Assembly: GCA_028023455.1 (NCBI GenBank)
Contig: JAQFVV010000012.1
Location: forward strand, 6,918,499-6,982,498
DNA: 64,000 nt
From: Epiperipatus broadwayi
Taxonomy: Eukaryota; Onychophora; Udeonychophora; Euonychophora; Peripatidae
Direction of reading: 5' to 3'
The position numbers and the translations under genes are program-made. Every line of letters starts with the position of its first letter. The first letter of the stretch is position 1. Below the pieces are notes generated by a model. The model did not search any database, was not told the origin of the DNA, and saw nothing but the letters and a program-made list of their open reading frames with translations. Below are positions 1-12,619 of the stretch, piece by piece.

Positions 1-300
1 GCAGCTGATAAAAAATGCTGTCCTCAAATATATGAATACTTCAGAGTGACTGATCAGTTTTTTCATATGATATGCTGATCAATCAATGAATATTTTTATC
101 ATTATTATTGAAGTTTAAATGATCTCATTTTTATACACATATGTATAAGGAAAGTGGCCCACAAATTTAGTATTATAAACATATATTTTTATATTTTGCC
201 AATATGACATATTGGAAGAAAAAATGAATTCAAACTATTCTATTCATAAAAAATTGAAATAAATAAAAAATACTGCAAAATAAAATATTGCATCTTTACT
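1..300. other. A/T-rich sequence, nothing recognised
   Basis: No coding potential, repeat copy or RNA gene could be recognised on either strand. Short open frames here are what A/T-rich DNA produces by chance. Confidence 0.6.
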
Positions 301-723
301 AAAATGATTACAATAATAATATGAAAGGCTAAAACCTTTGACAGAAATGCCTTGAAAATGCTTGTGTGACAGCCAGTCAGATTTAATAATGACTGCACAT
401 GGAACTCTCAATTCAAGAACACAAGCCAGAACTATGAGAAAAAGATGGAACCCACCTTTTTCCCTACTTAAATTTATATATAAATAAGTCAAACTCAAGC
501 ATTCTGAACTAAGAGCATGAATCTTAAAACACCTTCACATTTAATATATAAATTTAGATAGAGAAGAAGATGAGTCCCATTTTTTTCTCGTAGTTCTCGC
601 TTGTGTTCTTGAATTGAGAGTTCCACGTGCAGTCATTATTACATCTTATTGGCTGTCACATAAGCATTTTTAAGGCACTTCTGTCAAAGGTTTTAGCCTT
701 TCATGTTATTATTAGATCATTTG
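301..723. repeat. Palindromic element with inward promoter-like arms
   Basis: The arms (about 301-455 and 570-723) are reverse complements with scattered mismatches. Reading inward, the left arm holds a CCAAT-like box (near 373), and the central stretch holds a TATA-like run (near 473-485) followed by a block resembling TGAATCTTAAA...CTTCACA (near 518-540). The same order (CCAAT-like, TATA-like, TGAATCTTAAA block) occurs in the palindrome at 59649-60228, so the two probably share ancestry. No flanking duplication was found. The short minus-strand frame across 244-498 is a by-product of the palindrome and is not called as a gene. Confidence 0.75.
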
Positions 724-2393
724 CTAGCACTTAATAAATTTAATATATTTAAAATGGTTACAGTGATACAATAAAGTGTGTGTGAATATATATATCTATA
801 TTGTTTTATTATAAATAAAAATATTTACTATTGTAATTGTTATTGTGCAATACTTGGAGTCATCACTCATTGTATTCACTCTAGAAATTTTATATGTTTT
901 AGCATGCATTGAATTGTTAAATATATGTAAATAAATTCAAATTATGTAGAAGCCCACAAAATAAAACTTCAGATATACATAAGTGAATGTGTGAAAGAAG
1001 TTCTGTAAAATGTGCACAGAGTTATAAACTGTTTAAGCATTCATGTACAGAAATATCTACACACATGTTGTCAAAGTTATTCTATAAATATAGACTATAC
1101 CTTCAGAAGACTAATGTTTAGTTTTCATTGGTTAGGCTTGATGTTCACCAAGCTATATTTTGTCAGTCTATTAACTAAAAATTTTAAATTTTAATCAATT
1201 ATAATTTTGATTATTTGAATGTTATTTGAATCAGTGATGTGGTCTAATGATTATTAATTTTAGTGAATGAAAATAGACAAAATCGGTAGGTAAATCTTTT
1301 TAGGAGGGTGAATGGTCAGATTATTCAACATATATGTCAGTTCTCTGCCAGGTTGTGTGTGAGCATGCTCAGATACAATCTGACAGGTAAATTAGTTTCA
1401 ATATTATGATATAATAATTTAATATTATTTTAAATAAAACCATGCAATTACTTCAATGTTTTTACTGTTAAATAATAGCTTATAAACAAATTTAAAATTA
1501 TTTTTATTTTAAACTAAGTAATAATTAATCATTAAATATTTTTTTATTGTGTTCTAAAATTTCAGTACAAAATTCAATTAATTATAATCAAGGCTTAAGG
1601 ATGAAGATTTGCTAATGTTAGGCAAATATATCTAATGATAATCAATTATTTGATTGGTTTATTAATTTACAGTCAGCCCCTTGGCTAAAAGTTTATAAAT
1701 TGGTTAGTAATAACTTGAAGAGAGGAATAACTTTTCAAAGAATATGAAGATCATTTCCGTTTGGCAAGAAAATCTCTTTATTGTTTAAAGTAGAGAAATT
1801 GTTTGAAATTCATTATTTTCTGAGTCAAAAGTACAAAGTATGTTATTCATAATTCATAAACTATGGAGTAAATTTTCAAGTACCCTGAATTCACAAGAGA
1901 ATACTTTCTGACTATTAACAGGTAGTTTGAAGATTGAAATTCATGAGACCAAGAGCTGAATCTAAAAAAATGGCTTCCAAAGATAAATTCAACCATATAG
2001 ATAATGAATTCATAAACAAATTTTTATAAATTGTCTTACAATTATATTATCAGTAACACCCACAAAATAGGTAATAAATGTTGCTATTATAAACTTAAAC
2101 TTGTAATAGAGAATAATTTTAGAACTTTCCTTTATGAGGTAAAATTAAAAGTGAGCTATATTAAAAGTTATACATGACTTTTATTGCTGAAAAAATTTTC
2201 TATTACACTCATAATGGGCTTTCATTAAAATGAAATGGTATTTTGAATTAGATGTATATATCATTGGTTTCTACTTGTCGTTATAGAATGTATAGAATAT
2301 TCTGGAAACCATTTAAATTATTTTATTATATTTAAATTGATAATAATAACTTACACCAGTTTAAGTTTCATTAATTATGAAATGAATAAATAA
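724..2393. other. A/T-rich sequence, nothing recognised
   Basis: No gene, recognisable element or long repeat was seen. The slightly less A/T-rich stretch near 1330-1390 matched nothing I know. Confidence 0.55.
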
Positions 2394-2600
2394 ACTATAA
2401 ATGCTAAATGTATTTTTATATTGGACTATTTCCATCATCTAATATGTGTGTTGAATGTCTTTAGAAAAGTTTAATTTTAGTTAAATATTCCAAATGCATT
2501 CAATTGTTAGTAATATCACAGCAAACAAATGTTAGTAACATCTCAGCAAACAGGTTAGAGTATTACCTTAAAATTCAATAATCAAGAATCTAAGGACCCA

Positions 2601-2611
2601 GGTTCGAATCC
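2601..2611 (+). promoter_or_regulatory. Pol III B-box-like motif in a tRNA-like remnant
   Basis: GGTTCGAATCC matches the B-box consensus exactly. Upstream, GGTTAGAGTATT (from 2552) followed by AGAATCTAAGGACCCA resembles the D-arm, anticodon and variable regions of a tRNA, but the spacing is irregular and no acceptor stem pairs. It is a tRNA-derived remnant and not a tRNA gene. Confidence 0.5.
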
Positions 2612-2646
2612 CATGCTAGTACTGTCACTGGTCAGGCCAGCAACAC

Positions 2647-2680
2647 CTGAAGAAGAGGGGAGAAAAATACCTCTCGAAAC
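2647..2680 (+). ncRNA. Hammerhead-like core motif
   Basis: CTGAAGA (2647-2653) fits the CUGANGA box. It is followed by AGAGG (2654-2658) pairing with CCTCT (2670-2674), then C and GAAAC (2676-2680). That is the order of hammerhead box I, stem II and box II, with one unpaired C. Stems I and III and a cleavage site could not be set with confidence, so activity is doubtful. Confidence 0.3.
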
Positions 2681-2682
2681 AT

Positions 2683-2836
2683 TGTGCATATACTAATTTG
2701 TTTGCTGTGATATTACTAACAGTTAGTGCATATACTAACCTGTTTGCTGTGATATTACTAACATTTGTTTGCTGTGATATTACTAACAGTTGATACATAT
2801 ACTAACCTGTTTGCTGTGATATTACTAACAGTTAAA
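2683..2836 (+). repeat. Tandem repeat, ~42-bp unit
   Basis: The phrase TTTGCTGTGATATTACTAAC recurs four times at irregular spacing, with CATATACTAAC joining the units. One unit is shortened (near 2762). The reverse complement of the same phrase appears in the left arm at 2504-2550, so the array grew from part of the palindrome arm. Confidence 0.8.
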
Positions 2837-2974
2837 TGCATTTGGAATATTTAACTAAAATTAAACTTTTCTAAAGACATTCAACACACATATTAGATGA
2901 TGGAAATAGTCCAATTTAAAAATACAGCTAGAACACCATCATCACAAACCTTCAAAAAAACACTATAAATGCTA

Positions 2975-5140
2975 GTTTGTAATGTATTTTGTTGAAATTC
3001 TTGATATTATATATCATGAATTGCCTCAAATTATGAAAAACTGGTTATAATTTCTGCTGAGTTTTCAGCGGAATTGTGAAGATTATTAAATAAAATAATA
3101 CTATTTTACCAATATTATTTCACAGTTTAATTTAATTACAAATGTATAATTTGTCATATTAATAATATTGTGGATTTTAAAAGTACAATAGAATATTTAC
3201 TGGGTAGCTAAATTATGCCTTAAAATTAAATATTTATATACAGCAATAATAATTGAAATCAACATTTATCTTCATAATTGTATTTTCTTCCATTTTAAAA
3301 TATTAAAAGTTTTAAAAGAAGAAACCATAATTATTTAGTGATTTGACAATTTCCTTAATAATAATTTGATTGATAAATGTTTACTTAATGTTCAGAAAGT
3401 TATGGTTCTGATGAAATACCTTGAAAATACATATTTACAAATATCCATAAAAAAATAAAAATAAAAGTAATAATGATATTATGAAGGATAATTTTCATGC
3501 TAATTGTGCATTAGAAGTTTAACAGTGGAAGTTGATATTTTTCTATAATTTAATTGGTGCATATAAGAAGGAAAAATAGTTAATCATGATAGTTATGGAG
3601 GTTAAATGTAACGAGATATGAAAATCAATTATAATATTATTAAATAGCAAAGAATTCTGCAGTTTTAAATTATGTTTAAGTTTTTCCTTTCTTCACAGAA
3701 GAAAAGTGAAGAAGCCTTATCTAATTTTTTTTTATTATTATTTTAATGTGTGTGTTATTATAATTCTATGTATGTTCAATATTCATAAGCCCAGCAGCTA
3801 GTTTGCTCTTAAAATAAAAGGATCCAAAACAATTAAAATTGAATATAGGCTTACCCATAAAATAAAAGAGATTTGCAATAATATTTAGATTTAAGCATAG
3901 GTTTATATTTAAAAGTGATCACAAGGAAAGGTAAAATCAGTTTAAGATAAATTGTTAAACTTTATTATGTTATTATATATATATATATAATAAATAAAGT
4001 TTGATATCTGTATTCGTTTCACAATATATGTAATATACAAATCAATATATATATATATCAAAATACAGTACAATTTATATAAATTATATTCTTTTAGAAG
4101 TACTTTCAACTATACACTTTGTAGTCTTTATCAACTATATAACGTTGAATAATCAAAACGAGACAACCCTTAACAATACCCATAGTTCAATTCAGATTTC
4201 CCACAATTCTGTTATATATATATATATTGTACCCTTTTGTTTAGGTAAGGATGGATTATTTAGATCAATTTACTGGAAAATTTTAAATTTCAAAGCTAAG
4301 TAAGGGAATGATGTATGTTATGTGTGGATGATCTTTTAATAATTTAGTTAGGGCAAGTAAAAATAATTGCTGTATAATATTGTGTTAGTATTTGAAAGAA
4401 AACAGTTAACTAAAAATAATTATAAGATTGTATAGTTGGGAAAGCTGGCCATAGTAAATACTGATTTAATAAGTCTTATAAATAAATGATTAAAGTAAAT
4501 TTTAAAAGTAGTAATTTAAAGTTAAACGAATAGACTATTTAATAATAATAATTGTATTTAATAGTTATATTTAAAAAATCATTTAATTAAAAGTAATAAT
4601 GTGGGAGAAAAGTGCATATTTGATTTTATAATATTGGAATAATTATTTAAAATTTTGCTATAATATTATTTTTATGTAATATTTTATAAATTAAATTATT
4701 TATTTTATTTTTCATTTAAATTATTAGCATCTCATGTATTTTTGTAAATCACGTGATGTATAGGTATTCATACATGTGCTTGTGGAGTTTTTCTAGTAAA
4801 GTTCAAAACTATTTTAAAATTCTAATATAAGATTTAAAAATATTAGATTTGTCTATTCAAGGATAAAATAATATTATCTGTTATAAATATTAAATTGGGT
4901 CTTTAAAATGAATGTAATAAATAAAATCAGATTTTTATTTTGTTTTGAAAATAAATACGTTTTGTTTAAAAGAAGGATAGAAATAGTAATAAATATTATA
5001 ATGTGATTTTTTAAAGTTATTTTAGAGTATTTATTAAGTGTAAATAAAATATGAAAATTAATTAAGAATTAAATAATATAATAAAAAATAAATATTTAGT
5101 AAATTATTATTTGTTTTAACTTTAACCCAGCATTGTTTTC
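2975..5140. other. A/T-rich sequence with TA dinucleotide runs
   Basis: No gene was recognised. (TA)n runs lie at 3974-3989, 4044-4058 and 4212-4228. The rest is low-complexity A/T-rich DNA. Confidence 0.6.
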
Positions 5141-5170
5141 CCAGGGTAGTAAGAAGTAAGCATTGTTTAA

Positions 5171-5215
5171 TTTGACCAATCAAATGTGTAGTAGGCTTGA
5201 GTATAAAAGAGCTGC
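5171..5215 (+). promoter_or_regulatory. Possible Pol II promoter (CCAAT and TATA boxes)
   Basis: A CCAAT box (5176-5180) lies 26 bp upstream of TATAAAA (5202-5208) in GAGTATAAAAGAGCTGCAC, a spacing seen in compact LTR-type promoters. A transcript would begin near 5235. No gene with recognisable product follows, and a chance match is possible at this base composition. Confidence 0.3.
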
Positions 5216-5443
5216 ACAAATTTTGCAGATTGCTATTATTATAATTCTTACTATTGTTGTTATTGTTACTACAACTTTAGTTAATTACATATATTAGTAA
5301 TAGTCAATTTTATTATTTTAAATTCTAAAAAAGGATATTAATTCATTATTATAAGATCGTGTGATATAGAAATGTGTGGCTAAAAAGTTAAGTAATTCCT
5401 TGCCTGCTAATTTATTACATCTAATTTTAACATCAACCTAAAC

Positions 5444-5647
5444 ATGGAGAAGTCATCAGTGAATTCAAATTTATGGATGGAAATGTTTAATTATTATTTT
5501 TCTACTAGGCACATAATTTTGCCTGTGTTAAGCGTTCATGCTAACTTACTAGAAGATTTCATAAATAGAACTTCATGGAGATTCAGAAAAGCTCGTCAAA
5601 GATGGAAAGAAAAATATGAAATCTCTTATTTTGATAAACTATGTTAA
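5444..5647 (+). CDS. Small open frame of unknown nature, doubtful
   Basis: A 67-codon frame starts about 235 bp downstream of the TATA-like box. The predicted peptide has a basic, tryptophan-containing C-terminal third (RFRKARQRWKEK) and no signal peptide, membrane segment or family motif that I recognise. Codons are A/T-ended like the surroundings. The promoter-like sequence upstream is the only reason for listing it; it may equally be a chance frame or the start of an ancient retroelement. Confidence 0.12.
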   Translation: MEKSSVNSNLWMEMFNYYFSTRHIILPVLSVHANLLEDFINRTSWRFRKARQRWKEKYEISYFDKLC

Positions 5648-8600
5648 AAGAGAATAGTTTTTCCTAAAAAAAACTTTTAACGTAAAAAAAATGATTATTT
5701 TAAGATGCTGAAATATTTCGTTATGAAGGAATATTGAAAGTTGATTTTAAAAAATATAATTTTTAAAAAAATTAAAAATGAAGATTGTTGGTGATATAAT
5801 TTATATTATATTGGAAAAATCTTTAAAATAAATTAGTTGTTGTATGCTGGACACACAAAAGATTTTTGGAAAATTACTTATAAAAATATTTAAAACTATA
5901 TGATAAATACCGTGAACGCTGATTGTTGTATCCAGGAACACTGTCCGGTGGGAAATGTAGATGAAAGCAGTAAAATTTAAGAAGATGTATGTCATAATAG
6001 AATATTAAAAATGCATTTTAACAAGTACTGTTGGAGATAAAAAAGAACCTTGAACTATTTGTTTTGCAAGTGGAATATTTTACAAGTCGACTTACTTTTG
6101 TTTTATTTTCTGTATTTTTAAAAAAAGAATTGTCAGACATGTTGTGAAAGTGGAACCATTGGAGCATGTGTGGTTTTTATTGGTATCAAAGGAAGATGTT
6201 TTTGTCAACAAAATGCTGTACAGGAGGAAAAGGACATTTCTATAATGAACTTTGTTGGAGTTTCTTTTCGTAAATATGATTTTACATTTTATTTTATTAA
6301 CTTTCATAATAATGCTTATAGAATAGAAGTAGAGTAGGAACATAGAACATTAAAGTATTTACTAACCTAGTGATTAATTATTTAAAAAATCTTTAATAAT
6401 TTTTAAAAAAAACCTTAATATTTTTAAAGTATGATGATGTGGGATAAATGATATTTAAATAATGTTTTATTTAGTTCATGATCCAAAAATATTAATGGAA
6501 CAATCGACAATGAAGACGTATTATTGATGGTAACAATTATAAAAGTATTGATCATTTTATTATGTATTTTATTATTGTATATTTTAGTATGAATGTATGA
6601 AATGAGTATGAAAAACACAATGCATACACATAGCTTATAATTTGTTTATTCATGTTAAAAATATGCATACTTTTAGTAATATTATAAGTACATTTTAATA
6701 TAAGGAATATAAGTATATGATTCTATTATAACTGAATTTAATGTTTATTTTAAGTGATCAAAATAATAAACTGGGATATCGATACTGATTGTTTGTATTT
6801 ATGTTTAAAGTTACTAAGGGATAAAATAATCTTTTCTTATCGATTGGTTAGATGGTTATTTTAGACATGAATTTATTTATTGTTATAAGAATGTAGGAAT
6901 AGATTTAGTGATGTAAGCTTGGTATTAAGTTAAATGGGACCAAGATAATATTTTATGTAGGATTTGTTTATATGGGAATAAGTGTAGACAATAGTGGTTA
7001 TTGTGCAAGTATAGATAACTTAGCCCTATAGCTTGTATATGTTCATGGTAGTGTTATTTTCTGTATGTTAAAGTTTTAATGTTCCATAGAGCTGAATAAA
7101 TAGCTTGGACATTATGTTTATTAGTAGAGGTGATGAACTAAAGTAGTCATACCTTATTTATGATACACTGTTACCATGATGGTTATTTAATAGAAGTGCT
7201 ATTGAATTAAAATCTAATTTATTCCGTATACCTACTTGTGTATTTACTATCGATATTGCTCGGATTGCATCGTAAAGGATAGTATTTCAAAACATGAAAT
7301 GATGAATAAGTTTATAATGCAGAATTATTATTGAAGAGGATAAGATGGGTTATATTGTTTTAAAGTAAGGATATAAGTAAGTGTAAAGAGTACAAGATTA
7401 TAACTTGTTAATAAGGAATCATAATTTTTTAATATTTGGAATTCATTATTATTTATTACAAATAAATAAATGATGAATAAAGTGTGTTTCTAAAGATATT
7501 ATTTAGTCATTAAGTTTTAAAAGATTCAATTTTAATGCATATTTTTTACAAGTAAAAGAGATATAACTAAATCACATTTGAAGAATATAAGTGATCATAA
7601 TTTTATATAAAAATTATTCTATAATAATAATACATCAATACTTACATTTTATTTGACATTATATTGATGAGTAGTAAGCAGTCTAGATTAATGGATATGT
7701 TATTAATTAAGATTATTTACATTATTAATAGGTTAGGAATAATTATATGAGATAATAAAAGTATTTTGAAAACTAAATAACAAATGATAAATGTATATTG
7801 AATTAATAATTTAAATGATATTTTTACAATGTACTGAATTAAAGAAACTTAATAGAGGCCATAAAGATATTATGGTAATGTTTTAAATAATAAGTAGTTT
7901 ATAAAGCAATGTTTTTGTATCCGATATTTATTTTATTTAATCTATTTTGTTTTGTGAGATTACCTAAATGGGAGTAAAATAAAGTTCATTCATGTTGTAT
8001 ATACTGTATATAATTTATTGTTCAAGCTTATTAATAAATTTGTTAAGTTTTGTTTATAAATCTTGGTGTCGACTCAATTTCTTCACATCACAATTACATA
8101 ATCACAGATAATTAGAATTAAGACATAATATTTGCACAACATAAATAAAGTCGTTATTTAAGAGTTATACTGTTTTATTGATATGATTTTTATTTAAGAA
8201 ATTTTATTTATTATATCATTATTATGGTCATAGAATAACCACAAAAGATTTACACAGAATTATATTATTAGTGATTGCCACATATTCTCAGATTATAAGA
8301 TCATACCATATATGTTTGTTTAAGATGCCATATGGATAATAGAAGATTACATTATATTATTATTATTTGTTATACATGGTTAATATTACAAGTAGAAAAG
8401 ATATGAGATTAAATTATAAATTGAAGATTAATATTATTATTTTATTATTATTAGTATTAGTTAGATGTAGTTGGGAATGATATTAAATCCCTTATCATAC
8501 TTAATTACAAAAGTTATAATTATTTTAGAATTATTTTAAAAGAACCTGAGATAATTTGAGCTAAATCATTTTAATAGAGATATTCAGATTAATTTATTAA

Positions 8601-9340
8601 GAGTCATTTACTTAATTAATTTTTATTAAAGACATAGGAGTACTATAGATTTATTGTTTAAAGTAATAGGAGAAAGGATAGTATTTTTATGCCATTGAGG
8701 TGATATTCTGTGGGATATTGGCTCAATGTATTCGTTTTGCCACTTGTAAATTCACTTCATAATCTCATGATTTTTATTAGATATTTATTTATTTAATTTA
8801 AGAAACAGAACCATATTATTATTTGTTAATTTTAACTAATTGATAATGGATAGTATTAAAGAAGATAGTTATTATTGATTAGATACATTTTAGATGAATA
8901 TAATTATTTATCTGAACTAGATCAATTTATTGTTATTACATATTTCCTGGAAGTGAGGGTACAATATATATATATATATATTGATGTCTTCTTGGTAAAG
9001 CTATAATTACTAAACAATCTCTGAAGATAAAATTCAAATTTGGTTAAATCTAGGTATATTTAATATTGTCTTCTATATTGTATCATGCAATTTGTTACCG
9101 CTGATAAATTGTTACTCATTATAAATTGTTTTTGAATTGAGAATTATTATTTGAATTTCCATGTATTAATTGATGATTATATTTTGTTTGTTTGGGGTTC
9201 ATGCTTTATAAAATTTGATTGTTGCCATGTTAAATATTTATATTAAATGTTATATTTGTTATTTGTTTTTATATACATGCCATCTCATGTGAGGAATACT
9301 TTCTTTCCTTATCCTGTATGAAAATGTAAAACAACATCAT
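5648..9340. other. A/T-rich sequence, no recognisable gene
   Basis: Long stretch without convincing coding sequence on either strand. A (TA)n run is at 8963-8981. An AATAAA-type signal near 7979 and the sequence around 8060-8095 could be the end of an old LTR, but no partner copy was found, so no element is called. Confidence 0.5.
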
Positions 9341-9560
9341 CATCATAGGTAAACCGTGTATGTTTCCCATGAGCTTTTGAGCTAGTCAATGCCTATATTG
9401 TTCCTTAACTAATGGATTAGCTGCTCCTTTCTCCTCAGATATGTGTTTCAGATATTGGGACTGGGATAGTGAATCATTTGTAGTCATGGAATGTCCATGA
9501 TCTAGGTTACTTACTTGCCTCAGCTCAGCACTGTTAAACTCATGGATATATTGCACATGG
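9341..9560. other. Unidentified higher-complexity segment
   Basis: This stretch has clearly more G+C than its neighbours and opens with a short CAT triplet run (GATGATGATG on the minus strand). The LINEs in this window end in the same kind of triplet run, so it could be the 3' end of another minus-strand retroelement. No conserved protein motif was seen in any frame. Confidence 0.25.
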
Positions 9561-10909
9561 CATTAAATTTCACCTTATTAATTCTTGATGGTTTAATATT
9601 TAGTGACAATAAAATCATCCTTGAGAAGGTATGAATGAGATATGTGAACTGTGTCAGCATCAGAAAAATGATGATACTAAATACTAATGTCCCTGTTAAA
9701 TATTAGTTTACAGTACTATATTATTGCACTAGTATATTATCTACTCAAAGTGATCTCAAAGAGTAGGCTAAAATTTGTTATTTGCTATTCATAGTTAAAT
9801 ATTAGTAAACCAAATTTTCAATAGTATTATAAAAAAGTTTTATGATATAATATTAGAGAATCAAATGTAGAGTGATAGTGATATTGATTTCATTTAAAAC
9901 AGATTAGAATAATATTATGAGTCCAACATCTTGGATAAATAAAATTATGAAGTTGTATAATCTTCTTAGTATGATAAAATGAGCATCATTATTAATGCTT
10001 TAGAGGATATTCGTTATATTAAATTGCCTAGTCTTAAATGTTGCCTGCATACCATTTAATTTAATAGTAATCCTGTGATTATCTTACCCGTATTTTAATT
10101 TTGGATAAAGAAATTTAATAAATCTATATGTAGTAAATAAAATTTATTAAATGTGTCAGAAGCTAGAAAATGTAAACTAAAAAAAGTGTAAATAATAATA
10201 TTGTGAAAGGTGATAATGTATCATAATTTGATTTTGATTTAAGGAAGTTTTCTTGTGTTAGCATCAGTCATGTTAATAAAGTTTTGTTTTGTTTTTTTAA
10301 TTTCCTTTTGGATAAGTTTGATAAGGATATTTTTTTATTATTTTTGAATGTGTAAATATTGTAAATAATATTTTTTTTAATTTATCAAGATGTCAGTAAC
10401 CTTATTGCTCAACACTATCCATATTATTATTGCCATTGCTATCCCTACAATTATCATCATTGTCACCATTACTCAATATAATTAATTTTATTATATGTTT
10501 AATATTTTACATTCATATCGGCCTTTCAAACCAATTGTGCAAACGCTTTGCGAGTGTTAAATAATAAATGGATGCCTTCTGATCAATACAAGATATAGAA
10601 TTTATGCAGGAATAAAAAGAATCCTCTTATTCCTACGACTCAAATATTTATATATGAGCAAATCTGAAGTACTTGCACAGAAGGCGTGACGATAGAACGG
10701 TCACTTTTAAATTACTATATACAATGTCTGAATGAATGACGCGATGAAATTTCCTAGAATTTACTAAACGTCATTCCAACTGAAACTTAAATGCTTATTT
10801 ATATGTTTAATATATTACCCATAAATTTTACTAAACTCTTATATTTAGAGCATACAAAATTATACTATTGACTGATTAAAATATCATTGATATTATGTAA
10901 AAATGTTAT
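9561..10909. other. A/T-rich sequence, nothing recognised
   Basis: No element or gene recognised. The slightly more complex part at 10510-10790 did not match anything known to me. Confidence 0.5.
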
Positions 10910-11025
10910 TTAAAATGATATCTTAAAAACTAAATATTTGATTTTAAATAATAAAATCTTAATAAATTTAAAATGATATCTTAAAAACTAAATATTTGAT
11001 TTTAAATAATAAAATCTTAATAAAT
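10910..11025 (+). repeat. Exact 58-bp tandem duplication
   Basis: Copies 10910-10967 and 10968-11025 appear identical by eye. Identity in such decayed surroundings points to a recent duplication or to an assembly artefact. Confidence 0.9.
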
Positions 11026-11984
11026 TGTAAGATGCAATCATTTACTAAACTTAGTCATACTGATCAAGATGTCAAATCTAAATTATCCTTAGATGATGTT
11101 ATTATTGTCCCATTATTATTGTTGTAATTGTGATTAAAATATTTTAAGATTATCTAATAGTTAACATAACTTTTATGTTTATATTATTGTCAGCATGTAT
11201 TTATTGAGTTAATATAAAGTTTCGAGTTTGTTTTTAGTATTATTAATAAAAGGAATTAGATATCCTTTAGTAATTTCATTTTGTAGTATAACTTAAATTA
11301 ATTTCCTATATTTGGATAGCCATAAAATCCCTTTGGCTGATCCAGATATACATTATAAAACTAATACAATTTTAAAATTGTATGAACCCTGAGAAATTAT
11401 TAATTAAGAAATGTAAACTTTAATTTTATTTGTTAGAACCTATTTCTTAAGTTATCTGGTTGCATTACCTTAGTTTCTTTTTTTCATTCTTATTGTTTTA
11501 TCAATTAATTAGAATCCCAAAGATTTAAATCCCTTTCTTTGATTACTTAAACTTAGAACCCTTTTGCTTTTATTTTAGTCAGATTCTATTCATCATCACC
11601 AACATTGTTATCATAATTCCTCCATATTTTATTTTATTTTAGTTCTGTCATCATCTTATTTTATAACACCTGTATAATTTATTCATCCTTCATTGAACCC
11701 TATTTCATTGCAAAATTAACCATTTATTACCTTAATACAGTCCCTTCTCTTTCCCTCATTCTTAGATATATTCATTTACATTATTTAATTCTTATTTGCT
11801 CTTCATTATCCCTTTAATCCTCCACATCTTTATTTATCATTCATTTCATTCTGCTAAGTCCAAAATCATTTCCTAGGCATACATCTTCCTGAATATTAGT
11901 CATCTTATATAACTTCCAGTTAAGCATGTATCTTAATATTATTATCTCTCATGTATTAATAGTTAGCTGAATCCATGTACTGTA
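11026..11984. other. A/T-rich sequence, pyrimidine-rich on the plus strand
   Basis: No gene was seen. From about 11440 to 11900 the plus strand is strongly biased to T and C, with many CTTT and TTCC words. Confidence 0.5.
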
Positions 11985-12299
11985 TGTAATGTTAGAATGA
12001 AGGGATTTAAGGTCAATGTACTGGAATATCTTTAATGCACTGTAACCTCATCTATTCATGCTCATGCTCATCATAGACAGCTCTCTCTGCTCTTATATTT
12101 ATGTTTACTCTGTTTTGTTTTACTAATACTATCTCATATGCCCTGTTCTCATACTAATGTAACTTAAATTTAGGGTATGAGGCTTACAATTATACTCTAT
12201 TGCCATGTTTCAGTCATAATCTATTGTAGGGAATAGGAATTACTATATATATGTATATAATTTAATGAGTAAATAAACTCTTGCTAAATTTTAATTACA
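11985..12299 (+). repeat. Candidate 5' LTR of a gypsy relic
   Basis: The 315-bp segment begins TGTAAT and ends ATTACA, a perfect terminal inverted hexamer of TG...CA type. An AATAAA-containing stretch (AGTAAATAAACTCTTGC) lies about 25 bp before its end, as in many gypsy LTRs. A gypsy gag/integrase remnant follows on the same strand. No matching 3' LTR was found downstream and the primer-binding site is not clear, so the call rests on position and ends. Confidence 0.4.
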
Positions 12300-12619
12300 T
12301 TATTGTTGTTTGTTTATTATGGATGTGACTTGGTTAGTATTTGAGATACTCCTGCAATCCTGAAGATTGATACAGTTGACAGAAGAATCTGTAAGCAGAA
12401 ACAAATTGATCCTTTCAACAGAAGAACTTGTAAGCAGCAGCAGCTTGCCCAGGTGATGTAAAAACCTGTGAAACAATAGTACATTCACATAATTAATGAT
12501 TAAAAGATTTCTGACATCTTTGTGTATAAAACAGACAAACTCTAACACAATTGGTTAGAGTAATGTTATAAAGTGATTTGATATCAATAACAACAGATTG
12601 ATACCCGTATGTGGAGCGT

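Larger units (their letters stand above)
2394..2974. mobile_element. Palindromic element with 13-bp target duplication
   Basis: The element lies between exact 13-bp direct repeats ACTATAAATGCTA at 2394-2406 and 2962-2974. Its arms, about 2410-2515 and 2826-2926, are near-perfect reverse complements. The centre holds a tRNA B-box-like motif, a hammerhead-like motif and a ~42-bp tandem repeat. A 35-nt tail (2927-2961) separates the right arm from the right duplication; the left arm starts directly after the left one. A 13-bp duplication suits target-primed retrotransposition better than a cut-and-paste transposase. Assignment to a Penelope-like group is inference only. Confidence 0.75.

Noticed and set aside
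244-498. 84-codon open frame on the minus strand
   Set aside because: It lies in one arm of a palindromic repeat, has no known domain, and A/T-rich composition makes such frames common.
2683-2836. CRISPR-like array
   Set aside because: Units are irregular tandem copies without unique spacers, and the context is animal transposon DNA.
6110-6260. Cysteine-rich zinc-finger-like translation
   Set aside because: Cysteine and histidine spacing fits no known finger and the frame is broken; probably chance.
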